64,000 nt of DNA from Ichthyophthirius multifiliis (GCF_000220395.1 NW_004085977.1:46290-110289); one strand, 5' to 3'; numbered from the stretch's first letter, positions 24,228 through 37,527 are shown. Translations and numbers: made by a program. Notes: generated by a model from the letters alone, not told the origin.

Positions 24228-27200
24228 ATGAAAAAGTGGGAAGAATAATAAAAAAATAAAATATATTAATAAAAAATAAAAAATGCGAAACCTGCACTTT
24301 TAAGTATAAATAAATCAGGAAAATTAAATAAATCTTTAAATGATTCAAAACACATTTCTTAGTTAAGAAGCCCTAATAATATTTATTATTAAGAAAAATA
24401 AATATCAATAAATGATTATTATTATAATGAAAAATAAAATATTTTATAAATTCCATTATATAAATTACTAAAAATGTTTAATTTATAATAATACGCAAAG
24501 GAATTAATAACTAGAGGATTTGGATATGATTTAACTAAATTTAGAAATTTAACATAAAATTAAATAGAAACGCTATTCACAGATATAAAAGTATATTATA
24601 ATTTTATTAAAAAAAATAAAATAAAAGGTACTTCCAGGTCATAATACAAAACTGAATAATCTTTTAATATATATAAATGAAATAACACCAATAGTAGAAT
24701 AAAATGACTTTTAACACTTTAAATCAGGTACAAATAACACAAATAAATAGAGATAAGATGAAAGAAAAAAAAGTATTACGAAAATAAATTCATAAAAAAA
24801 TATGCTTATTAAAACTTAAACTAAGTTAATAAAAAAGAAATCTTCATAATAATTTTCCTAAAATTTAATATGTAAAAATACATAAATAAATAAATAAAAT
24901 AAACTTTAACATATTGGATTTGATTATTTTGTTGATGAAAATAATGATAGCTATAATGAATTTAAATAAACTCTTGAAAATTTATTAAATAAATATACAA
25001 TTAACAATGATGGTCTTATTAAAGAAGAAAAATCTAATAATGTTTTACTATTTATTTATTAAAATTATTTTTTATTTTATTTATTTTTAAGACTAATTAA
25101 AATATAAACTTTAATCTAAGTTAAAATATAAATTATGCAAAAAGTGATTAGACCAAAGTCTAATTATAAAAAGCAATGAAGATTATTAATAAAGAATAAT
25201 CTCATAATATAACAACAAATAATACATAAGTTACTTAAAAAACAAAAAATAATGCAAATAATTTTCAAACAGTTTAATAAAAATAAAGATTATCAATAAG
25301 TTATTTAATAATATAATATATAATATTTTTATCAATCTCATTAAATAATAAAGATAAAATAAATGACGAAGATATTTAGAAAAAAAATACTTAACCAAAG
25401 CAATTATCTTTAAATAATATAAATTAAAAAAAAGTTTAGGATAAAAATGAAGGTTTAAGTAGAAATAAACAAATTAATTAAATAAATATTTATTTTTATT
25501 TTGAATAGAACAGGCTAATAATGCTAATAATAAAACATTAAAAAAGAAAGATTAAACAAATGTTAAAGATATTAATTAAAGAAGAGTATATGATGATTTA
25601 TATTTAATATCGTAATATGATGAAAATAATAATTTAGTTCTAAAAAATAAAGAAAATAGATTGATAAAAAATTTATAAAAATAATAAAGTACTATTTAAG
25701 TAATTTTTTTTTTTTTAAAAAAAAAATAATCTTAAAAAAAGTAAAATAATTAAAATGAATCAAACCCACAATTAGAATACGAATAAATAAAACATATGTA
25801 CGTTTCATATGAAGGAGGTAAACTAACATCAACATTAATAAATTTAGATATAGAAGAATTATGTTATTGTTTAAGTTGTATAATATTAAAATATATTTAA
25901 TAAGGTGAAACTATGAAAAAATAATAAGAATCATATATAGAATAATAATCTTAATTTTACAACTAACATTAATATAAAAAAGAGATTTCCTTAAATAAAA
26001 CAGTAAATATGATAGAAGAGCCAACACTTATATAAGTAAAAAAAAAAAAAAAAAAGTATTTAAAAATAAAAAAATTATTTACAAAAATTGAAAGGAATAA
26101 ATTCAATAAATAATAGAAACAGAAGAATATTTTAAAGAAGATTAAAATTAGAGTCTTAATTAAAATCAGGATTTAATAAAAAATGGAGAATATGGTTGGA
26201 AAGCATGCAAAGACAATACATATTTAGAATTAAAATTACAATAAGAAGATGATTTAAACTAAGTGTCTAGTAGAAAATATTTCGAATAAAGTCGAAAAAA
26301 AATCGAATTAATACTCAAGGAGTCATTTTTGATAAAATGGAGTGAAAAAAACGAATAATATTAAAAAGATAGAAACGAGAAAATATAAGAGGATACTAAT
26401 GATAATTATAGCGAAAAAGAATATAAAGAAGAACAAGATGATGAAGAAGTAGATCTTGATAATCTTGAAAAAACAAATAAATTATAAGAAGATTAATATT
26501 TTAATGAATACTAAAAAGAAATAGAAAATGAGGATTAAAAAAATTAAAATGAAGAATAATTTAATTAAAATAATTTATCTGATTACGCAAACGAAAATTA
26601 TTAAGAAGTCTAAAGTGAAGGTGAAATAGACGCAAACACAACTTAATAATAAAAGGATGAGGATGAGGAAGAAGAAAATGATTAAAACTCAAATAATAAT
26701 AAAAATAATAATATGAGTAGTTTAAAATTTTCAGTAATGTCTCGATATTCAATAGTAATCCCAGATAATGAATAATTTAATAGAAAATTATTCAATAAAA
26801 CTTTTGATATAGATCCTAATACAGACCCTATTTTATAATAAATTCCGTAATTAGAAACTATATAAAGCTTTTGTAAAAATATATTGATTTCATGCAAAAT
26901 GGAAAAAGAAATTCCTATTATTACTCTAGTTTATATTGAAAAATTAATAATAAAAAGTGGTTTTTTTTAAATGCGAAAAATTGGAGAAAAATACTTATTA
27001 CAGCTATGATTTTGGCTTCTAAAATTTGGGATGATGAGTCTTTTGAAAATGGTAATTTCGCAAATGCTTTTCCTTAATTTAGTGTTGTATAATTTAATGA
27101 AATGGAAAGGGTTTTTGTCAATTTTATTGATTATAATTTGTATATTAAAGGAGGTGAATATGCTAAGTATTATTTCATTTTAAGAACCTTTGCTAAAAAA

Positions 27201-27325
27201 ATAAAAAGTCTTTTCCTCTTAAACCATTGGATATTTAGACTATACTTTATCTTTAAAATAATTCGAATAAGGCTTAGTGTAATCTAAAAGAATTATATAA
27301 TAATGCTATTAATAAAAGTTTTTGA
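24228..27325 (+). CDS. SAM-domain protein with C-terminal cyclin Y-like box
   Basis: Residues about 90-140 (YAKELITRGFGYDLTKFRNL, then QIETLFTDIKVLPGH) resemble a SAM domain. A long Asn/Gln/Lys/Glu-rich middle follows, with several introns (24591-24627, 25042-25091 and others between 25300 and 26100). The last ~170 residues are a cyclin Y-type box: IPIITLVYIEKLIIKSG, NWRKILITAMILASKIWDDE, FNEMERVFVNFIDYNL, YAKYYFILRTFA, SFPLKPLD. Cyclin Y-class proteins activate CDK14/16-type kinases at membranes. Two one-base losses break the cyclin frame, at T8 26961-26968 and A7 27195-27201; one added base each restores the family sequence. No TGA separates the SAM and cyclin parts, so one gene is modelled, but two adjacent genes are possible. 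Confidence 0.7.
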
Positions 27326-28462
27326 TTATATTATTTTAAATAAATAAATTATATTCATTTTTTGTTTTAATAAATATTGTATTGTTTTATTTTTTTGATT
27401 TAAAAATATTATTTTAGATTAAAAATAAATGATATAAATTTATTAAAATAATATATATATTTTATTTTATATTATATCTATTTTTTTAAAATACAAATTT
27501 AATAATTATTTATAATCTTTTTTTTATTTAATTATAATATTAAATTAAATCATATTATCACAAATTCACAAAAAATAATATTTTTTATTTAATTTTTTTC
27601 TAATAAATCAAATTTAATGTATTAATAATTAATATATTATATAATATTTTTGTATATATTATTTAAATCTACATTTATATCTTACTTGTTCTTCTTTATC
27701 ATTTTTTAAAATAATGTTTAAGCTATCATTTTAATTTAAGAAATTAAAGGTTCAAGTCCTTATATATTTTAGTATATTTTTTAAGCTAAAAAATATTTCA
27801 CTCGGCTTAATAAAAACGAGTAATAAAGCTTTGTAAATTTTGCAAGCTTTTATTAGAAATTCCATCAATTTTAATCTTTTTAAAAATTTATTTTAGTCAA
27901 AAATCTAAATCAGTTAATAATAAGAGTTTATTTTGCTTCCTTTTCTAGTTTATTTATATCTTGTAAGTTAATATTTACTATTTTAATATTATTATAATAT
28001 GTTATTAGTTATTTGATTAATAATTTTCCATATTTAATATATTAATAAAAAAAAAAAAAAATTATCTTAAATTTAATTTTTAAAAATATCTTTTTTAAAA
28101 AAATAAAATATTAATCTATTTAATTAATTTATTTTATAAAATAATTTTTTTTTTTGATTAAATTACAATAATTAAGTTATGATTAAGTTTAATTTCATAT
28201 AAAAAAAATTAAATAATTTAATTTTAGATAAAAAATATAAAATATTATAAAAACCAAAATTTATGACAATAATTTTGTTATTTAAATAAATATATGAAAA
28301 TAATAATATTTAAAAAAATAAGATTTTTAAAAAGAATATACTTAAAAAATGATTTTATTATTAAAACATTTTTTTAAATTAATTATTAAATAAATAAATA
28401 TTTATGATATTTATTTTAAATTTTTTTGTCAATATTTTAATAAATTAATAAACAGAATTTTT
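27326..28462. other. AT-rich spacer with a possible gene relic
   Basis: Lies between convergent genes. Minus-strand 28050-27620 shows coding-like words interrupted by TGAs, listed separately. The rest is A/T homopolymers and short repeats. Confidence 0.45.
27620..28032 (-). pseudogene. Possible decayed coding segment
   Basis: On the minus strand, GC content rises slightly and translations such as NLQDINKLEKEAKQTLI and IDGISNKSLQNLQSFI look protein-like. They lie in different frames and are interrupted by several TGA codons (for example after FYQAE). No start, intron or family is evident. It could be a broken gene, or UTR with chance resemblance. Confidence 0.2.
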
Positions 28463-29331
28463 TCAAAAAGTAGTTTATATATAAAATATAATTTTATATT
28501 TTTAAAAGATTATTACAAAACAAAATATAAAAAAAAGCTTTTCAATAATATGTAGAAAATTATATATTTATTACAAATATATATCTAAGTAATATTATTT
28601 GGAATTTTATTTATATATTTATTATTTTTTTTAATTTTTATATATTTTTTCAATATTATTTTTTTCTTCGTTATCATCTTTATTATTATAGTAAATTAAA
28701 TTCAAAGTAGTTATAATTAAATATCCTATTAATACACCTTATCTTGCTTTTCTCGAATATTAGAAACAAAATATTATTAAAATACCAAACATATTCAATA
28801 ATATTCCAATAATTAACCCAAAAATAAAATCACATTTATTACCTTCATTTATATTCGATTGCCAAGATTATTGATTAACTAATTATTATTACAATATGTT
28901 ATCTTATTAGTTTTAAACTTAATTTTCTATATCTAGTCTTTATTATTATTGTTATATTTATTGTTAACTTTTATCTTATTCCGAAAATTATACATGTATA
29001 ATAATTGGATTACAAATAATTTTTATGTCTTGTAAAATTGTATTTTCTTATAATATTTAACCATTATATATAAATCTAATTTTTTATCCTTGTTAAAATT
29101 CTTGTGGAAAAGCTGTTTTTTTAATTCTTAAATGGTTTATTATTTTAATTGTTAATCCATATTTAATTATATTTATTGCCCATTTAATTTTTGAATAATT
29201 AATTTTTATTCATTGTTTAATTCCTCTTTTTCCTGCTTTTATTCAACTTAGATTTTTATATCGATTTGATCTTGTAATTCTGGTTCTTCCAGAAGTAATT
29301 AGTGTTTGGGAAGATCTTTAGTTTGATTCAT
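28463..29331 (-). CDS. Ubiquitin-like domain membrane protein (DSC3/TMUB-type)
   Basis: Begins MNQTKDLPKHQLLLEEPE with an acidic/Gln-rich N-terminus. Residues about 45-105 form a ubiquitin fold: IIQKLNGQQIQLNMDQQL, KIRFIYNGQILQENTILQDI, NPIIIHV. A Gln-rich linker then leads to two hydrophobic segments, FIFGLIIGILLNMFGILIIF and GVLIGYLIITTLNLIYY. This order, UBL then C-terminal membrane hairpin, is that of DSC3/DUF2407 and TMUB proteins of ER or Golgi ubiquitin-ligase complexes. The frame is lost within the UBL at a seven-base run, 29116-29122; one extra base restores the match. The first in-frame TGA after the second TM is 28463-28465, leaving an AT-rich tail of ~60 codons that may be partly intron. 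Confidence 0.65.
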
Positions 29332-29849
29332 TTAATTATTTAAATATTTTATTACTAATATTATTATTATTTTTTTATAAAAAAATTAATATATATTTTA
29401 TTATTAATATTTTTTTTAAAAAAATTTATATGAAAGAAATAAAATAGATTAATTTTATATTCATAATATAGATAAGTTATTAATATTAATTTATTAAAAT
29501 TTGATTATGTTTTATTTTTTAACAGAAAATTAATAAAGGCAATTAATTTTTATAGTAAAAATTATTAAATTATTTCATCTAATTTATATATTTGCTTAAA
29601 AAAAAAAAACTAATTATTTTTAAAGACTTAATTACAAAATATAAAAAAGAAAATTTAATTATATTAATATTCTTATAAAAATAACCTTTTTATCTATTTA
29701 TATATTATATTTACTTAAAAAAAAAAATTAAATTTAATAAACTGATAACTATTTTTTTTTAAAAAAAATCAATATTATCATTTTGTTTTAATATATATAT
29801 TTTTTAAAAGAAATATATAACTAAATATAAAAAATAAAATCTAATAAGC
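29332..29849. other. AT-rich spacer between divergent genes
   Basis: Separates a leftward and a rightward gene. Homopolymers and TA runs only; a shared promoter region by position, but no element is identifiable. Confidence 0.5.
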
Positions 29850-32466
29850 ATGATAATAGATCCTTTTGATTAGAGAAAATTATCATAACGTTACATATTA
29901 TAGAATGATTAAAATTAATTTTATGAATTAAATTTACTTAATTAAAGGCAAAAAACATCAATGAATTGTAATTAAAAAACTTTTCTTTTATTTAAATATA
30001 TTATTATATTTATAAATTATATAAAATTAACATTATTTAATAATCAGAGCATTCTAATAATAAATAATTTATTACTAGCAATAAAAAGCCATTTTATAAA
30101 AACTAAAAATTCTTTCTAAAAAATTAACTAAACAACATATCAATGTAAAATGATTTTAAACTTTAAAAAAAGTACATATATATTCCGTCTAAATAATAGT
30201 TTTAGGAAAAGCAATTATTTAAATAAATTTAAATAAAGAAATATTGTAAAAAATAATAATAAATATTTAAAATTTAATAATTTTTTTTGTTTTTTTTTTT
30301 TAAAAAAAAAAGATTTAAACTTTCCATCATAAAATAAATAACCTAATAAAAATAATAATACATAATTTCTTAATTAAAGTAGATAAAAAATATAAACAGA
30401 ACTATCCTCAAATACATAATATACAGCAAGAACAAAAAAATATATTAAATACAAAAAAATTTTGGTTCTAATTTAAACAGTCCTATTTAGAAAAACAAAC
30501 AAATAACATTTTTAAAATCAAAGAATAATTATACTTAATAAAAATCTTAACCAACGACTGGATTCTCATAAGAGAATGAAATTTTAATTTAAAATTCTAA
30601 CAATAATAAGATAATTAATTTTAATTTAAATCGAAATTTAAACTAAAATAGAAATCAAAAAAGATATTTTGTATCTAATAATGTCTCTCCGGAACAAAAA
30701 TTATTTCATCAATAATTGAGTAGACCTCGAAGTACTTCAAATAATAATAAATATATAGGATTTTAATTAAATAGAACTCAGGCCAATTATCCTATAAGAT
30801 TAAAAGATTTACTTGAAAAAAATATAGAGTGTAATATTTAAGGCAATAAAGAAATAAAAATTTTAAGGGAAATAGATTAAATAATAAAAAAAATTTAGCG
30901 AAAAAATATTCAAAAAAAATATGAAAATAAATAAGATACATCAAATTCAAACATTACGTATATAGAATAAAAATAAAAATAATAAGATTAACAAATAGTA
31001 TTTAATTCGAATTAAAATTCTCCATAAAATATAAGTAGTAGAATATTTAAAGATATTTAAAATAAATAAAATAAAAATAATATTAAATTAAGGTAATTTA
31101 ATTAATAATAAAAGTTTGTTAAAAGAGATTTCTAAACTTATAGATATATTAATGATAATAAAATTAATAAATAAACTTATATAAAAAATGTATCTCCATA
31201 ATTATACTATAGAAGTTAAATATATTAATAATAATAACCATAAAATCTATAAATTTAAACTTATATATAATAATAAAATCAATAACAAAAAAATAATTAA
31301 TAAATCAAACCTCATTAAGTTTAAGAATATAAAAAAATGTCTTCCAATAATCTTAAAAATTATTAAATTCCTTAACAAAAAATTAATTCTTCTCTAACAT
31401 AAATCCCCTCACCTAATATTAATTTAGAGAATTACTAATTATGCTCTTAAATAGGCTCAGGTTCTTACGCAGTTGTAAAACTAGCAATAAATAAATTAAC
31501 AAATTAAAAAGTTGCAATAAAAATTTACGAAAAAGAGAAACTATGTGATCCTCATAAAATGAAAAACGTAAAAAGAGAAATCGATATCCTTAATCATACA
31601 TCTCATCCTAATATAATAAAGCTTATTAAGGTTATTGATGCACCTACAACAGTTATTTTTATTTTATAATAAAAAAAAGTAAAATTAATTAAAAAAATAT
31701 ATATATAGTTAAATCTAGTTTTAGAATATATTGGAAATAGTTCATTATATAATTATTTGAAATAAAAACCTAATAGAAGATTATAAGAATCTGATGCGAG
31801 GAAAATTTTTATTTAAGTTATCGAAGGAATTAAATATTTGCATAATAAAAATATAATACATCGAGATATTAAACTTGAAAACTTACTTATTGATGAAGAT
31901 TAAAATGTTAAAATTATTGATTTTGGATTCGCTGTTTGTATTACTTCTGATAGAAAGCTAACTTCTTTTTGTGGAACTCCGTCTTATATGGCACCTGAAA
32001 TTGTTTCTAAAACGGATTATTATGGACCGCCAGTTGATATTTGGACATGTGGCGTACTTTTGTTTGTTTTGTTTTGTGGAGCTTTTCCTTTTAAAGGTAT
32101 AATTTTTTTATAATTTTTTATTATAATGATATAATTTTGAGGTATTGATGAAAGCGATTTATATAAAAAAATTAAAGAATGTGAACTTGAAATTCCTTCA
32201 TATGTTCCAAACGGAGTTAAAAGTTTAATAAGTTTAATACTAAAAAAAAACCCTTAAGATAGGCTAACAATTGATTAAGTAAAAATTTTAAAATATATAA
32301 TATATTAAATATGTATTTTTCATAATATTATTATTAATTATATTATTTTAAAATAAAGATATTAAATGATCCATGGGTTTAATATGAAAATAAATTTTAT
32401 TTATAAAAATATTTTAATTAAAAAGAAACTATTTCAATTTAAAATTCAAAAAAAATATAAAACTGA
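29850..32466 (+). CDS. CAMK-like Ser/Thr protein kinase, apparently active
   Basis: A ~490-residue low-complexity N-terminal region is followed by a complete kinase domain from about 31440. Glycine loop IGSGSYAVVKLA, VAIKIYEK with the ATP Lys, KREIDILNH with the helix-C Glu, HRDIKLENLL catalytic loop, DFGFA, and CGTPSYMAPEI with the Thr typical of CAMKL/SNF1-like kinases, then VDIWTCGVLLFVLFCGAFPF. All key residues are present. Introns: 29968-30047, 30246-30312, 31652-31708, 32097-32141, 32279-32358. The N-terminal exon loses frame near 30434-30459, where two A7 runs occur; one added A in either restores a continuous frame into the kinase. Ends NQKETISIQNSKKIQN-TGA. Substrate unknown. Confidence 0.9.
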
Positions 32467-32480
32467 AATGTAGTTTAATA

Positions 32481-32539
<59 letters not shown>

Positions 32540-32707
32540 AATATATATTTATTAATTTAATTTACATTTTTATTAAAAATATTTTAATAAACTTTACATA
32601 TTTTTTAAAAAAATAATAAAATTTATAATTAATTTTTTTTTTATTAATTTATTTTTATATATAATATGTTAATATAGTTTTCTATTTGATGATGATATTT
32701 TAATATT
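32467..32707. other. Spacer with (TA)n tract between convergent genes
   Basis: Contains a ~48-bp (TA)n microsatellite (32488-32535) and A/T-rich sequence only. Confidence 0.6.
32488..32535. repeat. (TA)n microsatellite
   Basis: About 24 TA units just downstream of the kinase stop codon. Confidence 0.9.
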
Positions 32708-35040
32708 TCATGCTTTTTTCGCTAATTGATCTTCTTTTTTTGGTGGTGGGTCAAATATAGAAATATCTAATTAATCTGGTTTAAAAATACTCTTGAGAAT
32801 ACTAATAAAATAAATTTATTCAATTATTAATAGTTTATAAATATAATAATTAACTTAATTGATTTTGTTTTATTTGTTTTAGGTAAATTATAAAGAGCAA
32901 TTTTTTCAGTTTAGCCTGAAGTTACGTTTGGAAACAAATTATTAGTAACATGATTTACAGAATCAAATATTCTTTAAGTTTCTAATTTAGTTTATTATTG
33001 TACTTGCCTTTTTAATATTTATAAAATTATCAAAAAAAGCAATTATATTAGAATATGGTTTTTACGTTTTAGCATTTTTTATTAATTCTTATTATTCTTT
33101 CATATTTTGAATATTTTCATAATTTTGTCTTTCTTTTGCCATTAATTTATTTAATTTATATTCATTTGCACGTCTATTTCTTTCATAATTTTATAATTTG
33201 TCTTATTCTTTTAATTATCGTATTTCTTATTTTAATTAAATTCTTTCTTATTCTTATTACTATTATTTATTTTATTTTTTTGAGTTTAAGAATAAAAAAC
33301 AAAAAAAAAACAAAAAAGTATACATACCTTTAATTTTAAAACATTTTCTTCCATTTTCCTAAACTTTTCTTTCAAATCGTCCATCTTACCATTATATTAT
33401 GTTTTAACAAAATATTACTTTTATAAAATTGTTTCTTATTTTTACTTTTATTTTTTCTATTATTCTATTTCTTATTATATTTGTTTTTATCTATTTTCTA
33501 AAGTTTATAATTTATAAATTAAATATCAAAAAATCTAGAGGGGAAAAAAAAAAAAAATACATTAAAAGTTTTATTCTTTTGTAACTAATTTTTAAATAAA
33601 TTTTTAAAATGAAAGTTCTTCATTTAAATTTCTTTATTTTTATAATTCTTTTAATTTTATTTTTTGCTTTTCTTATTTTTCTCTTAAATAATTTATTTTT
33701 TCTTATAATATTTATCTATTTTTATCTAATGCCTAATTTTATTAAGTGCAAATACTTTCATTTAACATAACTTTTTGTCTGATAAAATCATCTTAAAATT
33801 AATTTAATTTTATTTTCATTTCTTATTTTTTTAAAAAAGCTCTTTCTTCATATTCTCTTTACATTCTTTCTTTTTCTTCTTAATACTTTCTTTACTTTTC
33901 TTTAACATTTTCTATTTTTTTTTAAATTATTTCTCTTTCTTCTCTTTTTTTTAATTATATTTTTATTCAGCATCTTTTATTTTTCTTAATTTTTCTTATG
34001 CTTCTTTTCTTTTATCTTCCTTTTCTTTTTCTTTTTGTTTTTTAAGTTTTATCGCTTATTCTAAAACTCTTTAATTTTTTTCTGACATTGCTTACACTGT
34101 TTAAAGTTTATTAATACTTTTTTCATATAAAATTTTAGCTTCTTTCTAATTTTATAAAAAAAATATATTTCTTAAAAAAATAAAAAAAATATTAACCTGT
34201 TTTTGCTCTTTTAATTTATTATATTTTTATATTTCATTCATTAATTATGATTCTAGTTAAGAAATATTCATATCTTCAATACTAATAATTTCATCTACAG
34301 GTTTAGTATTTGGAGACTGATGAGTACTTTTTATATACCCAATAGTTTTATTATATACTTATTTCATTTATTTATGATCCCTTTATTTAATATTAAATTA
34401 TTGTTTTTTATCAAATTTATAATGAAAACATTTTTTTTAATAAATACATTTTATAATCACTATTAATACTAGTATTTTAATTTAAAGATTTACGTGAAAA
34501 GTAATTTAGTTCTTAAGCTACTACAGATTACTGTTTATTATTAACTTATTAATTTACAGATTTGCACAATTAAGGGTTTGCTTGAAATTTTAATTTTTAT
34601 TAACGAATTATTTATTTTCTTTTTTCTTAAATAGCTTTAACGTCGGCTTTATATATTAAAAAATAAAAAATTAATATTATATTTTTATTTAATTTGTATA
34701 ATATTTAATGCTATTTACTTTGTAATCTTCCCATATAATGATCGTACCTTAATTATTTTATTTCTTCAGAACATCCATCATGACCAAAATCATTTATATT
34801 TCTTTTTTTTTTTAATTATAAGGATTAATTGGAATAAAAGCAAAATAATTAAAAAAACAAATATCTATTATTTTTTTAATTTTTTATATAATATTACTTT
34901 AATTCAAATTAAGACATTTCTATTCCTAATTCAGTCATTGCATCTTTTGTTCTTGGAGATTCTGGCCGAATAAAAATACCATTTTATATATAGCTACTTA
35001 AACTTTATGGAAGAACAAATGTCTATTTTCTTTCACCCAT
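32708..35040 (-). CDS. Long coiled-coil protein with conserved N-terminus
   Basis: Starts MGERKQTFVLPQSLSSYIQ at 35040; the following segment (FIRPESPRTKDAMTELGI) looks like a conserved motif. Exons are joined by introns GTAATATTA...AAAAAAG (about 34800-34895), GTAAATAGC...ATATAAAG, GTATTTATT...AATAAAG, GTTAATATT...AAATTAG and others towards the 3' end. From about residue 170 it is an unbroken charged coiled coil rich in Lys, Glu, Arg and Gln (EKQRKYQEEKERMQREYEER). The C-terminus leaves the coil: IFDSVNHVTNNLFPNVTSG, then FDPPPKKEDQLAKKA. The frame slips at the eight-base run 33945-33952 and is restored by one added base. Such architecture is common among axonemal or cytoskeletal proteins; that role is inference and no family name is claimed. 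Confidence 0.7.
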
Positions 35041-35565
35041 TTAATGTTATTATTATTCTTTTTATAATAATATAAAATGTTTTATTTTATTTATAAATAA
35101 AATTATTTATTTTTTAAAATTTATTTTTAGATTATTTTCATTTAATTATTATAATAATTATTAAATATATATACTTTTAATCCCATAATATTTTTTACAA
35201 AAATAAAATTAAATAAAACTTATTTTTAAATTGAAAATCAATATTTCTTATTATATAGTTATTAATTTTATAATAAATCAGCTAAATATATATTAAAATG
35301 CAATAAGAATTAAATATATAATGTTTAAAAAATTTAGATTATTTTAATCTATCAAAATTAAAAGTTATTTTTTCAATATATAAATAAATATTTTCTTTTC
35401 AGATAATAATATTTAAAATATTAAAATAGTTTATTTTAAATTTTTATAAATTTAAGAATTTACAAATTCATATATAAAAATAAACTAAGTTTTTTTACTT
35501 TTTTCGTTTTCTAAATTTAAAAAACTTATAAAAAAATTTAATATTATTTATTAGTAATTTATAAA
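35041..35565. other. AT-rich spacer between divergent genes
   Basis: A/T-rich with no coding signal; upstream of both a leftward and a rightward gene. Confidence 0.5.
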
Positions 35566-36927
35566 ATGAAAAGATTATTAATTTTTTTTTAGTATTTTTT
35601 ATAATTAATGCAAATGTTAAGTAAAAACAACTTTAGCTTAAAGAAAATATCTTCAATAGTAATAAATATATTTATAAATTTAATATAAAATCATTCTTTT
35701 AAATTTTAATTATTTTTAGTTTTAAATACTATAAGCAATTATGATTACAATAATAGAATTTAATAAAATTTGAAAATATTAGCTCATTTAAAACAGTCAT
35801 AAGAAGATTATGATATTAATTAAGAGCAAGAAAATAACAATAGTTATTAATAATTTTAAAATTAATTATTTATTTTATTATTTATATAATATTAAAATAT
35901 ATAAAAGGTAATGAAAATATAGTTAAAATAAATTAAGATTTAAATATTAAAAAATCAATAATTGTTTAAAATTATGCTAAGTTTGACAAAATTATTTCTT
36001 AAGAAAATATGCATGTAGTTCAAATATTAAAACATTATTAAAAATTTCAAATAAAATTAAATAAATATAGATTGCTGAAAATATATATGCAATTTAATAA
36101 TAAAGTATTTAAACAAAAGCTTAAGATTTATTTATTAAAAATATAAATTCAAATAATAGTGAAGATAATAAAATAATTTTTAGAGGAAATTTAGTAGTAA
36201 AAAATTTATATAGTTAAACTTAAAAACTATAAATATAAGAAATTATTATAAATGGTATATCTTATATTTTAAAGCTTAATTTTTATTTAAAAAAAATAAT
36301 ATTTCAAAATAAAAAAATTAGGTCAAAATTAATGGAAAATGATATAACATGAAGATTTTGAAAATAGTGATGAAAATAAAAATAATAAAGATTAAAAAGG
36401 ATAATGGAGTTTTTTAGAAAAAAATAATTGTGAAAAAATTGGAAAAAATACATTTAATGGCGGTTTTTGTAAAATTTCAAAACAAATGATTACTAAAAAA
36501 TTTTTTAATTTACCAAATCATTCTTAAGTTAAAATTAGTGGAACTATTCATGCCTTTGATAATTGGGAAGGTGAAAAAATATTAGTTTTTGTTAATGGAA
36601 AAAACAGTAAAAACTCATATTTTATAATTAAAAATATACTTTTTTTATAAAAATAAAAAAAGTTTGGAGTAAAAATATCGATAATTCTAGAGGATTCGAT
36701 ATTTGTGGAAACGTCAATAAAGATACAATAAATATGTAATATTTTTTTTTTTTTCCTTATTTTATAAAATAACAATTTTATTTTATTTTTGTAAAATAAA
36801 AAGATAATTCAAAAAAATAATTGTTGATAGCTAAAGTGATTTAGAAGTTAGTTTTGCTTCGGAATTATAAAAAGACTCATGTGAAGCAAGTTATGCTATT
36901 GATGATATAATAATTAATGTTAGATGA
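35566..36927 (+). CDS. Secreted/surface protein with beta-sandwich-like domain
   Basis: With one T added to the nine-base run 35582-35590 the N-terminus reads MKRLLIFFLVFFIINANV, a textbook signal peptide, and the reading phase then matches the first intron (35660-35719 region). The middle is helical (ENMHIAENIYAIQQQ, after an intron GTAGTTCAAA...AATATAG). The C-terminal ~110 residues contain CEKIGKNTFNGGFCKISKQ, VKISGTIHAFDNWEGEKI, LVFVNG, SRGFDICG and SYAIDDIIINVR. The F-D-x-W-x-G-E and terminal I-D-D-I words recur in secreted or surface proteins of ciliates. This segment looks like a beta-sandwich ectodomain; function unknown. Two further introns lie at about 36610-36664 and 36738-36802. 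Without the extra T the signal peptide is lost. Confidence 0.65.
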
Positions 36928-37059
36928 TATAATATATTATTTTTTTTATTAAAAAATAAATATATACTCAATATTATATCTCTTATTTTATTTTATAAAA
37001 ATTAAAAAGTATTTAATATATATAAACTCTTTTTTTTTTCTTTGTTTCGTTTATTGTCC
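36928..37059. other. Short spacer between convergent genes
   Basis: About 130 bases of A/T-rich sequence with homopolymers; nothing else seen. Confidence 0.5.
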
Positions 37060-37527
37060 TCATTTTTTTTTATTTTTAATATCGTCTATTCGTTTATATC
37101 TTAATGAACGATCAACCGTTTTCCAATTTTTATATAATTTTTAGGCAGTTTCAAATTTTTCAATTTAACTAATTTAGATTACATATATGGATTTTTAATT
37201 ATCAACAATTCTTATAGTTTTTTAAGGCAAAAACTCATTTAAATAACTACATAACCCTATCGCAATTATATACAAAATTATCCAAAATACTTATGTTTAT
37301 TATCCAATATGATTATTATATAATACTCCAATAAATATAAAAAGGAAATATACATATTATTATTGAATAAAAGTTAATTTATCTGGATTAGAAACAATCT
37401 TAATTTAATCATATGTCTACCAAGAATTTTATATTTCTAATTGTTTTAAATATTTATTTGAATCTTCTAAGCATTTCTTTTAAATTTATTTTTCTTCTTC
37501 GATTAATTAGGGTACTGTTTTGTTCAT
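37060..37527 (-). CDS. Small two-TM membrane protein
   Basis: 155 residues in a single exon from ATG 37527 to TGA 37060. Polar N-terminus (MNKTVPQLIEEEKQIQKKC), then two hydrophobic segments, YVYFLFIFIGVLYN and FWIILYIIAIGLCSYLNEFL, then a basic C-terminus (YKNWKTVDRSLRYKRIDDIK) ending in lysines. The second helix followed by NEF and the basic tail loosely recall TMEM18, but the similarity is too weak to name it. The stop lies just after an A-run, so the true C-terminus could be longer if one base were missing there. The next gene upstream on the same strand starts about 210 bases away. Confidence 0.6.

Noticed and set aside
27740-27775. GGTTCAAGTCC, another tRNA T-arm look-alike
   Set aside because: Upstream 60 bases lack D-arm and anticodon stem; the AT-rich ends do not pair as an acceptor stem.
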